NCBI GenBank assembly: GCA_015665455.1
Contig: JADFAD010000013.1
Span: 94,918 to 158,787 of the forward strand
Length of the DNA: 63,870 nucleotides
Direction of reading: 5' to 3'
DNA from: Oceanospirillaceae bacterium
Lineage (GTDB): Bacteria > Pseudomonadota > Gammaproteobacteria > Pseudomonadales > Litoribrevibacteraceae
In this document: positions 28,063 to 37,185 of the stretch, piece by piece
How the letters are laid out: each line of letters begins with the position of its first letter
Numbering within the stretch: position 1 is the stretch's first letter
Program-made: the position numbers and the translations under genes
Notes under the pieces: generated by a model
Told to the model about the DNA's origin: nothing
The model's input: the letters and a program-made list of their open reading frames with translations, nothing else
Databases searched by the model: none

Positions 28063-29661
28063 CTATATTTGGCTATCTACCATTGCCCTGATTTCTTGTA
28101 AGGTTGTTGTTTTAATTAACTTGCCATCTTCGAAGACCGTTTCCAACAAGCTGTCTTGTTCTTCAGCTTCACTGACATCATTAATCAAAACCAACTCGCC
28201 CTCCTCACGAACCACTTTCAACAACCCTTTTGCAGACTTCTTTTTCGTGTCCGTTTTAGGGTCTTTAAAAATTGCGATACGCTCATCGGCCTTAACAATA
28301 CTGGTGGCCTTTACTGCCGAGCCGTGCGTATCACGAGTAACGTGTTGATAGCTGTAAGAGCCGATACCTAAGACCAATTTGGAAGCAAAGCCTTTGTCTG
28401 CCAAGCGCTGTAAGATTTGTCGTTGTCTTACTAAAGTAATGGCATCGCCATAGATAGCGCCAATGTGCTCATCCAATAGCTTAAAGCCTTTGTCTGTTAT
28501 CGTGCCGCCGAATGTATCCCATAGACATTCAATTAAGCCTTTAACTTCACATTCCATTAACACGATAACGTCTGTGTTTTTATTCTGAATCCCATAGTAA
28601 ACACCGTTCCAACAAAAGGCTTCAAACCCTCGCTTTTGAGCGGCTTCAGTTGCTGCTTCTATGCCATCAAATTCATCCGCATAGTCGCCTTTGTCCGCAA
28701 TGTACCCCGTTAGAATTTTTACCGGGTCACCAGAGTCTGGTCGTATGACTAAGGTTCCTTCACGAGCCATGATTTCATCTTTAAGTACTGGCAAATACTC
28801 TGTGACGAGCGTCCAAAAATCCCATGTATCGGAGACAACACTCAATATCCCTTTAGGCGATTGCTCGGTCATTAAATAACGAAAGAACTCAATTTCGCCT
28901 TCTAAGATCCAAGAACAAGTTACCGAGTGTTCAGTCGCATCAACAGAACAGCCAACCAACTCTTCATCAACGTTGGCACCGTAGTATTTTTCGGCAAACA
29001 ATACCGCAGGAATGGTGTCTGTACCCACCAGCCCTGAAGCTAAGTGACCAAAGCCACTCATGGCCGCCGCTTGCTTACCAAACATACCTCGAAAGCTAAA
29101 GTCGTGCCCTTGGAAAGGTACGAAATCAAGCGGCATGCCGGTCTTAATAGCAAACTCTTTGAACACTTTCATATACGCTGTTGACGTAGTCGCACTGGTT
29201 TGAATTGGCCAGTTCTCACAGCTCAATACCGTTTCTATCATGTTGGTTAACCACTGGAACCCCTTCTTGGTATTAACGATCGTCAATGGCGGCACCTGAT
29301 AAGGCACTAAAGTGCCTTCAGGCAGTGCTTTAATTCGAAGCGGTAAATACCCTAAGTCGTGTAACTCCTCAAGGTATTTCACATCGACTGGGTAGCCCAA
29401 CATAGCGCTAAGTATCCGCTTGTGGTTGGCCACGGCTTGTTGCTTATCTGTTTCGAAAAAGCTGTTCCACTCTTCTTGCAAGTAGCTGATGATGAAATAC
29501 TGAAGACCCACAAATGCCACCTTATTGTTGTCTTCAACATTACTCAACTTCCCTGAACGCGAGGTGTAATTTGCATATACCTCAGTCACATCTGGGTGAT
29601 ACGCTCTGCCGTGAAATTCCTTGTAAACATCTTTCTGCATACTGGGTGCAATAATGCTCAT
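28063..29661 (-). CDS. nadV: nicotinamide phosphoribosyltransferase
   Basis: 532 residues, NadV/NAMPT type: converts nicotinamide and PRPP to NMN in the non-deamidating NAD salvage route. Family blocks are visible: DVYKEFHGRAYHPDVTEVYANY at the N-terminus, the central RPDSGDPVKIL and GTFGGTITDKGFK, which form the PRPP/nicotinamide pocket, and GIGSYSYQHVTRDT. AAGGAG precedes the ATG. It lies 11 nt downstream of prs, so PRPP synthase and its consumer are co-expressed. NrtR-type boxes lie upstream of the pair. Confidence 0.93.
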   Translation of the reverse strand: MSIIAPSMQKDVYKEFHGRAYHPDVTEVYANYTSRSGKLSNVEDNNKVAFVGLQYFIISYLQEEWNSFFETDKQQAVANHKRILSAMLGYPVDVKYLEELHDLGYLPLRIKALPEGTLVPYQVPPLTIVNTKKGFQWLTNMIETVLSCENWPIQTSATTSTAYMKVFKEFAIKTGMPLDFVPFQGHDFSFRGMFGKQAAAMSGFGHLASGLVGTDTIPAVLFAEKYYGANVDEELVGCSVDATEHSVTCSWILEGEIEFFRYLMTEQSPKGILSVVSDTWDFWTLVTEYLPVLKDEIMAREGTLVIRPDSGDPVKILTGYIADKGDYADEFDGIEAATEAAQKRGFEAFCWNGVYYGIQNKNTDVIVLMECEVKGLIECLWDTFGGTITDKGFKLLDEHIGAIYGDAITLVRQRQILQRLADKGFASKLVLGIGSYSYQHVTRDTHGSAVKATSIVKADERIAIFKDPKTDTKKKSAKGLLKVVREEGELVLINDVSEAEEQDSLLETVFEDGKLIKTTTLQEIRAMVDSQI

Positions 29662-29672
29662 AGTTCTGCTCC

Positions 29673-30551
29673 TTAGATTTTGGCTATAAATACGTTCGTA
29701 TTTCTTTTCGTATTAATGTTCGTACTGGACGTCTCGTTCTGATTCTCAAAATCAGTCACCGAATTGGTGGTGTAGATGTTATCGATCAGATCATTAAATA
29801 CATCGAGACCCTTAGAGAAAATACCGTGCGTGATAAACAAAGAAATGCTTGAACACTCTTTTTGCTTAAGTACTTTGGCCAGCTCAATGAACGTCCGCCC
29901 GCCATCGCATATGTCATCAACAATCAGTAAGTCCTTCCCGGTTACTGAGCCGTAAATATCAGTGTGGGTAATTTCACCCGTCTTAACGTCACGAACCTTC
30001 TCTGCTTGTATTACCTCAATGCCTCCGCCAAAGTATTTGGCTACGTTTTGGGTCTTCTTACTCGCACCAGCGTCGGGGGCGATTAGAGTCAGCGTCTTAT
30101 TGCGTAACGCTTGTGCAAGCTCTGAGTGTTTTTCAATAATTGGCCCTTGAGCCAGATTTACCACGTTATTAATCAGTGCTGGGGATACATCACTATGAGC
30201 ATCCCAAATGGTCACTTTGTCAAAATTAAAACTATTTATCATGCTCGCCATTACCGCTGCGCCATGAGCTTCACCTTCAACGCAGACTCTGTCTTGACGT
30301 GCATAAGGGAAATACGGGCAGACCAACTCGAAGATAGTTCTAGCACCAAAACGTCGTTTTAGAGCGTCTACTGCCATGAATAACTGAATGATGCTTGCCG
30401 AGTTAACAAGCCGTGCCGTGATGCATATTTTTTCGATATCCATCGCTTCACTGGTAAAACGGATGTGCTCTTCACCCCCTGAAAAGGTAAAGCTCTCGTA
30501 ACCAAGTTCTATTTGCTGACTTCCATTTCTTGTATAAGCGGTAACGTTCAT
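29673..30551 (-). CDS. prs: ribose-phosphate pyrophosphokinase
   Basis: PRPP synthase homologue dedicated to the nadV operon. I took the ATG at 30551 (start MNVTAYTRNG), preceded by GGGGATCAAC, rather than the ATG 21 nt upstream. Motifs: DALKRRFGARTIFELVCPYFPYARQDR (ATP-loop region), DAHSDVS (metal site), and the PRPP loop LLIVDDICDGGRTFIELA. At about 290 residues it is slightly shorter than housekeeping Prs and lacks some regulatory-flap similarity, as in other nadV-linked copies. First gene of the operon. Confidence 0.92.
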   Translation of the reverse strand: MNVTAYTRNGSQQIELGYESFTFSGGEEHIRFTSEAMDIEKICITARLVNSASIIQLFMAVDALKRRFGARTIFELVCPYFPYARQDRVCVEGEAHGAAVMASMINSFNFDKVTIWDAHSDVSPALINNVVNLAQGPIIEKHSELAQALRNKTLTLIAPDAGASKKTQNVAKYFGGGIEVIQAEKVRDVKTGEITHTDIYGSVTGKDLLIVDDICDGGRTFIELAKVLKQKECSSISLFITHGIFSKGLDVFNDLIDNIYTTNSVTDFENQNETSSTNINTKRNTNVFIAKI

Positions 30552-30590
30552 GTTGATCCCCTTTTTGTTCATTAATCTATTGGATTAACT

Positions 30591-30609
30591 TAGTGTCTTA
30601 AGGTCACTA
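30591..30609. promoter_or_regulatory. nrtR: NrtR-type box 1 upstream of prs-nadV
   Basis: TAGTG-N9-CACTA (19 bp), about 40 bases upstream of the prs start. The same 19-bp frame recurs at 30640 and at the nrtR start. I infer this is the NrtR operator. Confidence 0.6.
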
Positions 30610-30639
30610 TATGTATAAATCACAAATCGGTCAAGCACT

Positions 30640-30658
30640 AAGTGACAAAAGGACACAA
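30640..30658. promoter_or_regulatory. nrtR: NrtR-type box 2 in the prs-nrtR gap
   Basis: AAGTG-N9-CACAA with the same spacing as box 1. It is flanked by CACTAAGTG and CACAAAGTGTG, which are themselves small palindromes, so two registers of binding are possible. Confidence 0.45.
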
Positions 30659-30760
30659 AGTGTGACGTAATCGAATTTATGAATTGAAGGATTAAAACTG
30701 TGGTGTAAAGAAGAGCATCAAACACACGCAACATCCTTGTCGCAATGATTATGGTTCAAT

Positions 30761-31474
30761 TCAGTTTTCTAGATTCCGAAGAAAAGTAAATTCAGCCGAA
30801 TCGGCTTTCAATGAATAAAGGCTGGCAGGACGTCCAGACTCTGACCGCTTTAAGCCAGTGTCTATTAACAACTCAGCTTGCTCTATACGCCGTCTGAATG
30901 ATTTCTTCTGCAACGGCTTATCGATCAATATTTCATGGAGCTTTTGTAACTCGGGCAATGTGAACTGCTCAGGTAAAGCATAAGCAGGAACGATCGAATA
31001 AAGAGCCTTCTGTCGTAATCGTTCTCGGGCTTCCATTATCAACGTTTCGTGATCAAAGGCTAAAGCGAGTTCTGCAATGTCATCCAAAGGGTGCCAACGA
31101 GCGTCGCTGACGCTGGCAACATGCGCTTCGCACGCCTGAAAAGCGATGAGAGCACTGTAACAAACCGTCACAGCCCAACCCCGTTTATCACGAGCATTGC
31201 CGCCGTAACTTTTTAGTTGCTCGACATAAGGCGCATCAACGCCTGTTTTCTGTTTGAGCTTTCGGCGAACGGTATCTTCAAGGCAGGTGTCGATAGTTTG
31301 ATCAATGAAACCACCGGGTAAACTCCAGCATCCTTTATCAGGATGTTCATCACGCTTTACCAATAAAACATGTAAGCGTTGTTCATGACAGGTAAATAAG
31401 ACACTGTCGACGGTGATAAGAGGCGTATCGAAACTGCGCTTATCGTAATTCTTTAGGAAGTCGGATTCGTTCAT
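30761..31474 (-). CDS. nrtR: NrtR, Nudix-related NAD-metabolism repressor
   Basis: N-terminal Nudix-like domain (GCWSLPGGFIDQTIDTCLEDTVRRKLKQ) with a degenerate Nudix box, as in the NrtR branch where the domain is a sensor of ADP-ribose-type metabolites and not an enzyme. A C-terminal winged helix follows (FTLPELQKLHEILIDKPLQKKSFRRRI). The ATG at 31474 gives a start MNESDFLKNYDKRSF; an in-frame ATG at 31495 also exists but overlaps the likely operator. It regulates NAD salvage genes, here the divergent-by-context prs-nadV unit, which lies downstream on the same strand. Confidence 0.9.
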   Translation of the reverse strand: MNESDFLKNYDKRSFDTPLITVDSVLFTCHEQRLHVLLVKRDEHPDKGCWSLPGGFIDQTIDTCLEDTVRRKLKQKTGVDAPYVEQLKSYGGNARDKRGWAVTVCYSALIAFQACEAHVASVSDARWHPLDDIAELALAFDHETLIMEARERLRQKALYSIVPAYALPEQFTLPELQKLHEILIDKPLQKKSFRRRIEQAELLIDTGLKRSESGRPASLYSLKADSAEFTFLRNLEN

Positions 31475-31486
31475 GATTAACTCAGA

Positions 31487-31505
31487 TAGTGACATAACGA
31501 CACTT
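31487..31505. promoter_or_regulatory. nrtR: NrtR-type box 3, autoregulation of nrtR
   Basis: TAGTG-N9-CACTT at the 5' end of nrtR, in the same 19-bp frame as the two boxes upstream of prs. Suggests autoregulation. Confidence 0.55.
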
Positions 31506-31576
31506 ATTCTACAGCGGAGGTTCTCTCTAAGAAAGTACGAACTATAAGTGATGATTGAACACGATCGGAATTCAAT

Positions 31577-32314
31577 TTAAGGCCCAGACTGATCTAGATA
31601 CCGAATATTGATTTTAACGTCGGTTTGCTTAATCTCATTATTTGACCATAAATACTCCAAGTGGCGTGTTTCAGAATAATCAGCCGGTACTGAGTGCGGG
31701 GTAAAAACCTGCTCCCCTTTTGAGTTCTTATATATTGGTAAATCAATGAAATGAAAAAAGATTTGATTGTTTTTCTTAGACAAAAACGGAGATTCAATAA
31801 ACGCAGGCCAGTCTCTTAACTGAGACTCACCTAAAGATCTAATAATCGTTTCTTGAAAAGGTAAGGTGTTTAATACCTGATTCTTCATAGTAAAAACACC
31901 TTCAACAACGTCTTGAGAACGACCCTGCCTCATGCTCACCAAGGTGTAATCTGAGTGTCCGTCATTATTCACGTCTGCATAAAACAACTTGAAATCAACT
32001 TCAGAGATAGACTCATTTGGCTCTTTGCAATTTAAAGACCAACATTTGTGTGCCGTAAATTGATGAGTTGAACCATCAATATTGACCAACTTCAGGTAAG
32101 GTTCACGGTCTAGCTCAGCTCTACTCTGAAGATCATTAAAATATGAAATAAACCGTTTTATGTCCTGATCCGAAGTAAAGAATAACTGGCCAGACGCGTC
32201 CGTTGGATTGGCATCCTCCATGGCTATAACCTGAAACGATAAGACGCTCCAAGCCGCGATAACTAGACTGCGATTAATCACATTATTAAGAAAAGAGAGA
32301 TAGACCATTAACAA
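31577..32314 (-). CDS. hypothetical exported protein
   Basis: 245 residues with a hydrophobic N-terminus (about 11-30, signal-like, cut near VIAMEDA). The mature part contains DVNNDGHSDYTLVSM, which resembles an FG-GAP/dockerin-like calcium loop, and a CWSLNCKE pair of Cys. No family identified. Flanked by the NrtR gene and a 350-base gap. Confidence 0.65.
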   Translation of the reverse strand: MLMVYLSFLNNVINRSLVIAAWSVLSFQVIAMEDANPTDASGQLFFTSDQDIKRFISYFNDLQSRAELDREPYLKLVNIDGSTHQFTAHKCWSLNCKEPNESISEVDFKLFYADVNNDGHSDYTLVSMRQGRSQDVVEGVFTMKNQVLNTLPFQETIIRSLGESQLRDWPAFIESPFLSKKNNQIFFHFIDLPIYKNSKGEQVFTPHSVPADYSETRHLEYLWSNNEIKQTDVKINIRYLDQSGP

Positions 32315-32665
32315 AGTTTCCTTACTTTTACGATACCCATTCTTGTTCTTGAATTCCCGAGTGTTGAGGTCTCTTCGATGATTTTAAATAATCTTTGGCA
32401 GCAATATAACCGCGTCTTTAATTCAAAACCCTATTATTTCTATCTCCTCACCTTAAAACCCCATAAGAAAGAATCAAAGAACAGTAACATCGTCCTTCAC
32501 TGCTAATAATCACTAACGGCATATTTTCTAATTCACTCGCTCGCTTATTTAACACCCTAAAACCATTCGCACAAAAAAAGGCCTGCAGAATCTGCAGGCC
32601 CTTCAATACAAACGCTCATATAACCATTCAATAGCACCAATGGTTACATAACTTTCATTGGAAAC
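32315..32665. other. intergenic region with terminator
   Basis: About 350 bases. Apart from the strong hairpin at 32573-32600 I see no gene or repeat. It separates two same-strand transcription units. Confidence 0.45.
32573..32600 (-). terminator. intrinsic terminator of the di-haem peroxidase gene
   Basis: GGCCTGCAGA / TCTGCAGGCC almost perfect palindrome followed on the minus strand by T7. Located just beyond the stop codon. Confidence 0.9.
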
Positions 32666-34183
32666 TTACAACAACTCACCGTCTGAATCACGAGCATTCA
32701 GCTGCAATCCATCAGGGCCCGCATCGCTCGTATCCGGTATCCATGCATCCAAACATGCTCTGTCTTCAACACAAGGGTCTGTTAAGGCTTCTAAGAAAGC
32801 CACTAGCTGATTGACCTGATCATCCGATAGCGTTAAATCTTCAGCAAATTCCTCAGACTCACCCGCAAGTCGATCCGATTCTAATTTACTGATCGCCAAT
32901 AAAGAGTTCGTTCGTGCATCTGGGTAAAGCGCTGCACAACCAGCAATGGTTGAGAACTGAGTTAGCTGACACCAACCGCCATTGTCATCAAAGTATTCCG
33001 TTACTCGATTTCTCGGGCCCGTGTAGTGACGTACAACGTCCTCCAGTGTTTGATAGGAGCCTGTGTGTCCGTACGGTGCAGTGGCAGAAATGTTCAGCAA
33101 TGTCGGTGTTCGGAACTTATAGCGGTCTGCAGCATCCCCTGTTTCTCGCTCTCGTCCAAAGTCATCATTGCCTGCCTCATCATTGATATTTCCCTTGCCG
33201 TTTCCAGCCAACGGAAATGCAACAACATGATGGCTTTCGTCTGTGAAGAAATCGCTCGAATGGCAACCTGAGCACCCTGCACCACCGTCTTCCCTAGACG
33301 TTAAGAACAAGATTGCGCCTTGTTTTTGCTCTTCCGTTAAGGCACTCGAATCGCCTGATACATAATCCCCCCATGGCGTATCCGTAAAGACCATGGATCT
33401 CTCATATTCGCCAAGTGCTTCCGCGATATTGTCATAGGTAATTAAGGTGGTTGCATCTGCGGTTGAACTGAACCCCGTTTGGAATTCAGTCAACCAATCC
33501 GCATCCCCTTGCAGCCTTGCCGCTAATGCAGAGCGAACGGCATCATTGTCGTTACCAGCCTCAAATGTATTACCACGCATTTCTTCATTAGACGTTACAG
33601 GAAAACGAGCCTGAGCCGCAGCTAACGTCTGCCCTGTTTGCACATTGGTATCAGCAGTACCAAAAGCGCTGTCCGGTGTCCGAATGCCTGAACTTGCGCC
33701 ATTCACACCACTTTCTTTACCAATACTTTCAACGCGTGAATCGTGAAAAAGCACTTGATCCCACAGACCAAGGTTAAATACCGTCGGAGCATTACGAGGG
33801 ACATTCGGCGCGCCGTCGCCGTCGTGCACACGGCCTAGCCCTAATAAATCTTCATCAACGGCATTGACGCCCACCGGCAAAGAAAGATCATCTCCACCCC
33901 CCAACATAGGATGATGACAAGTAACACATGCACTGTCTTCATCACCGCCAAGGCCTTTGGTATAAAACAACTTCATACCAAGTTGTGCTTTTAAATCCGT
34001 TATATCGGGTAAATCTCTGTTGGTAGAAGGATCACCCGTTAAATTTGCATCTGAAATCAACGCCTGTAGTGTTGTATCCGTTTCACTCTCTTCACTACTG
34101 GAAGAAGAGTTATTGCTGCATCCCGAAAGAACCAATGCAGCCATCATAATTGCCGACGTTTTTACCTTAAATCTCGAACCCAT
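32666..34183 (-). CDS. di-haem cytochrome c peroxidase family lipoprotein
   Basis: 505 residues. Lipobox LSGC (Cys22) and a Ser/Glu-rich linker similar to that of the nucleotidase at 5763. Two c-type haem motifs: C86-V-T-C-H90 and C304-S-G-C-H308, the spacing of bacterial CcpA/MauG-like di-haem peroxidases. The region between (GLGRVHDGDGAPNVPRNAPTVFN) is the classic N-terminal-haem neighbourhood, and TPTLLNISATAPYGHTG the second. It likely reduces peroxide or oxidises a substrate in the envelope. GAGGAAAAC precedes the ATG. Confidence 0.9.
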   Translation of the reverse strand: MGSRFKVKTSAIMMAALVLSGCSNNSSSSSEESETDTTLQALISDANLTGDPSTNRDLPDITDLKAQLGMKLFYTKGLGGDEDSACVTCHHPMLGGGDDLSLPVGVNAVDEDLLGLGRVHDGDGAPNVPRNAPTVFNLGLWDQVLFHDSRVESIGKESGVNGASSGIRTPDSAFGTADTNVQTGQTLAAAQARFPVTSNEEMRGNTFEAGNDNDAVRSALAARLQGDADWLTEFQTGFSSTADATTLITYDNIAEALGEYERSMVFTDTPWGDYVSGDSSALTEEQKQGAILFLTSREDGGAGCSGCHSSDFFTDESHHVVAFPLAGNGKGNINDEAGNDDFGRERETGDAADRYKFRTPTLLNISATAPYGHTGSYQTLEDVVRHYTGPRNRVTEYFDDNGGWCQLTQFSTIAGCAALYPDARTNSLLAISKLESDRLAGESEEFAEDLTLSDDQVNQLVAFLEALTDPCVEDRACLDAWIPDTSDAGPDGLQLNARDSDGELL

Positions 34184-34516
34184 GTTTTCCTCATTATTTT
34201 AATTTAATCAACGATTTATACGTTATAATTTTTATTTGTTACCCTTGCGGACTTAATCATAGGCGAGAACATAGACAAGAGAAACCCCGTCATTAAAATT
34301 TAACGTTTACTGCACCAAAAAAATTAAGATGAGTCAAAGTTGAGAAACGAAACCTAAATTATTTCAATATCTTACAAAATCACTCAGAGCCATCAGCCTA
34401 GTAACATATCACCACCATCAATTACCCTCATCCTCTAACCCTCCCCTCTAAAAATCAGAAGACTTACCGTTTGTTTCAGCCTTACTGAATGCTACTATGA
34501 TCAAGCTCACCGATTC
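34184..34516. other. intergenic region, divergent promoters
   Basis: About 330 AT-rich bases between divergent genes; TATAAT-like stretches are present (for example CGTTATAATTTT near 34221) but no further element can be named. Confidence 0.4.
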
Positions 34517-35671
34517 ATGACACGGAAAGGTCACACAGCCCCAATGACAGCCAATAAAATCCACCTTAAAACGTCGCTCGATCATGTACCTCAAGCCATT
34601 CAAGCCGAGCTTGAAATTGCAGTGAACTTAATACACCAAGTTTGCAAAAAAGACGTGGCGATGATCTGGTTATTTGGCAGTTACGCACGCGGTGACTACA
34701 TCAATGATCGCAGAGTGGATGAGAACGGCGTGGTGTCCGAATACAATTCTGACGTGGATGTATTGGTGGTATTGCGTGGTAAAGAATCCTCTAAAAAATC
34801 TGGCTTGCTCAAAAAATTCATTGGCCTAATCGAAGACAGCCCAGAACTCGCTTCCACCTTCCATGTGATTTACGAAACACTCGACTGCATGAATAAAAGC
34901 CTGAACCGCAGTGAGTATTTTTACCTTGATGTCGTCAATGAAGGCGTGGTGTTGTTTGATGACAACGTATCCCTCGCCCAGCCACAACAGCTCTCTCCTG
35001 CTCAACGCCGAGAAATGAGCATTGACTACTTTGAGCGTTTCTATCAAAAGGCCATCGAATCACAACAGACGTTTGAATACCTTTATCAAAAAGGCGCATT
35101 GAGTGCCGCGATCTTCAGCCTGCATCAAATGACCGAGCGATTGTTTAGCATGTATCTGTTGGTGTTTACGCACTACAAACCACGCACGCATAAGCTCTAT
35201 GAGTTACGCAGCCGTGTCGCCACATTATCGCCTGAAGTCAAAACCATATTCCCCTACGAAACCAAAGAAGATCGCAAACAGTTTGCGTTTTTTGGAGACG
35301 CGTACATTGATTCACGCTACAAACCCAATTACGAAGTAAGCCCCGAAGTATTGGATGTGCTAACGGGCTGGGTTGCGAAGTTTCAACGATGGGTTCACAG
35401 CGAAAGCATGAAAACCATCGATGGGTTTATTCCAGAGCAAAACTACTCAAGCAGCCAACCCCTGCCCTATAATTTTTTGGATTTAGACACGCTTAAAACC
35501 ACACCCTTGCCGGAGGTGGTTGTGCTTCAACAAGAAGAAGAGCTAAAACGAGAAAGGTCTGAAAAAGAAGAATCGCTTAAGCGAGAAGCAGAAACCCAAA
35601 AGCAACTTGAACAAGAGCGTGAAGAAAGCGCACGGTTATTAAAAAAATTACGTGATGCAGGGTTAGAGTAA
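34517..35671 (+). CDS. nucleotidyltransferase-HEPN fusion protein
   Basis: 384 residues. The N-terminal MNT-type nucleotidyltransferase has WLFGSYARGDYI and, later, SDVDVLVVL, giving the GS...DxD catalytic triad. A HEPN-like helical domain (about 165-245) has SIFSLHQMTERLF-like and YKPRTHKLYELR segments, and the C-terminus is a coiled coil (repeated EEELKRERSEKEE-like). MNT and HEPN are normally separate antitoxin and toxin partners; here they are one chain. The HEPN RxxxxH RNase motif is not clear, so toxicity is doubtful. Start may be 34517 or 34544. Confidence 0.82.
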   Translation: MTRKGHTAPMTANKIHLKTSLDHVPQAIQAELEIAVNLIHQVCKKDVAMIWLFGSYARGDYINDRRVDENGVVSEYNSDVDVLVVLRGKESSKKSGLLKKFIGLIEDSPELASTFHVIYETLDCMNKSLNRSEYFYLDVVNEGVVLFDDNVSLAQPQQLSPAQRREMSIDYFERFYQKAIESQQTFEYLYQKGALSAAIFSLHQMTERLFSMYLLVFTHYKPRTHKLYELRSRVATLSPEVKTIFPYETKEDRKQFAFFGDAYIDSRYKPNYEVSPEVLDVLTGWVAKFQRWVHSESMKTIDGFIPEQNYSSSQPLPYNFLDLDTLKTTPLPEVVVLQQEEELKRERSEKEESLKREAETQKQLEQEREESARLLKKLRDAGLE

Positions 35672-35700
35672 AACAACAAAGGTTTATGACTGCCCTCGGC

Positions 35701-36075
35701 TTAATTCACCGTCGCAGGCAACTCGTATTGGTTAATAGAACAGGTGTTTATAAACTCGTGAAGTGCCTTACTCATTTCAGAATCACTGGGCTTAACGCCA
35801 TCATCGAGCAACAGTGAACGCACAACAGAAATAAAGTAAATATTGGCTTCATCAGACGAAACCCAAAGAATGTAGCTACTTTCAGTCTCTTTTCGATCAT
35901 CGTATATCGTAGATATTAAGAACTCTTTGCCCTCAAGACCGAAATGAGACTCTTCAACGGCACTCTCTAATACCGTATTTACAAACAAAAGTTCTTCAAA
36001 GGTTTTGAACCTAAAGTTCTTATAATCATTATTCTGTACTTCTAATTGTCTTTTAAGTTTCTCAATTTTATACAT
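35701..36075 (-). CDS. hypothetical protein coupled to diguanylate cyclase
   Basis: 124 residues; begins in a TGATG overlap with the stop codon of the cyclase gene, so the two are translationally coupled. Soluble, no recognised domain; a coiled-coil-like start (KIEKLKRQLEVQNNDY) is followed by a mixed alpha/beta region. May be an accessory or regulatory partner of the cyclase. Confidence 0.7.
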   Translation of the reverse strand: MYKIEKLKRQLEVQNNDYKNFRFKTFEELLFVNTVLESAVEESHFGLEGKEFLISTIYDDRKETESSYILWVSSDEANIYFISVVRSLLLDDGVKPSDSEMSKALHEFINTCSINQYELPATVN

Positions 36076-36986
36076 CAGAATAAAACCCTATTTCTGCCCC
36101 TTTCTTTAGCTAGATAGAGTAATTCATCTGATTTTCTAATGAGATCTTTCTCTGAATTCTGATTGCTTGGATACATTTCTGCTAAGCCAACGCTTATTGT
36201 CAAGATTGGAAGTGTTGGTGACTGTTTATTCGGTATATTTAACAATCGAACGTCGTTAAGTATTTTATTAACTAGAACCTTTGCTTGCTCCAAGTTTGTA
36301 TTTCCATAGACTATCGTGAACTCTTCACCACCATATCGAGCACAAATGTCATTTGGTCTTTTGCCAACCCCTTTGAGTACTTGCCCAACTGATTTGAGGC
36401 ATTCATCACCAACTAAATGACCGTAGGTATCATTTAATAATTTAAAATGGTCAAGATCAATCATCGCTAGAGAGATCGGTGAAGCAAGTCGGTTGCAACG
36501 TCTCCATTCATTTTCAAGAAACTCATTAAAATATCGCCGATTCGCAATACCTGTAAGTCCGTCAATACGAGATAGGCTTAAAACTTCTTCTTCGGCCTGT
36601 TTTCGTTCTGTAATATTTTGATGTGAAATCACATGGTAATTCGTTTTTTCGAGAGTAAAGGTTTTTACTCGCATCATGAACCAACGCTCTTCTTCTGGGC
36701 TATGACATGGGTATTCAAAGTAAAAATCACTTTCATCAGCATTGATCACCGACCTAATCCCATTTGCTGCTTTAGCGCCAAACTCATCCCCCATGGCTGC
36801 AGCTTTATCACATTCATTTAAATAATTAATACGATTCCAAGACGTTTCAATGCTGCATTCATTGTCTTGACCAAAGGTACCCCAGCTTTTATTTGCAAAT
36901 ATAATATTGCCTTTATCATCGATCACAACGATGTGCTTCGAAATGGTATCTAAAACCGCCTTTAGAAAATCATATGATTCAATCAT
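36075..36986 (-). CDS. PAS-GGDEF diguanylate cyclase
   Basis: 303 residues, soluble. PAS domain about 1-125 (DFLKAVLDTISKHIVVIDDKGNIIFANKSW) and GGDEF domain with active-site GGEEF at about 219-223. An RxxD inhibitory site (RPND) sits at the right spacing before it. Divergent from a BLUF photoreceptor gene, so c-di-GMP output may be linked to light. First gene of a two-gene operon with the small protein that follows. Confidence 0.92.
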   Translation of the reverse strand: MIESYDFLKAVLDTISKHIVVIDDKGNIIFANKSWGTFGQDNECSIETSWNRINYLNECDKAAAMGDEFGAKAANGIRSVINADESDFYFEYPCHSPEEERWFMMRVKTFTLEKTNYHVISHQNITERKQAEEEVLSLSRIDGLTGIANRRYFNEFLENEWRRCNRLASPISLAMIDLDHFKLLNDTYGHLVGDECLKSVGQVLKGVGKRPNDICARYGGEEFTIVYGNTNLEQAKVLVNKILNDVRLLNIPNKQSPTLPILTISVGLAEMYPSNQNSEKDLIRKSDELLYLAKERGRNRVLF

Positions 36987-37185
36987 TTAACGCATCCATA
37001 GTATATGCACAATGATTCCCCGCAGAGGAGTGCGACGTTCAACTCGTGAATTAATAATGCCAGATCACAATTTAGTTTCAGCGGCTAATAAAGAACACAT
37101 AACTTGAGCTTTAGATAATTCGGCATTTTATTGTTAATGGCTACTAACAAACTATAGTTTATAAAAACCACAATTCGAGGCCATC

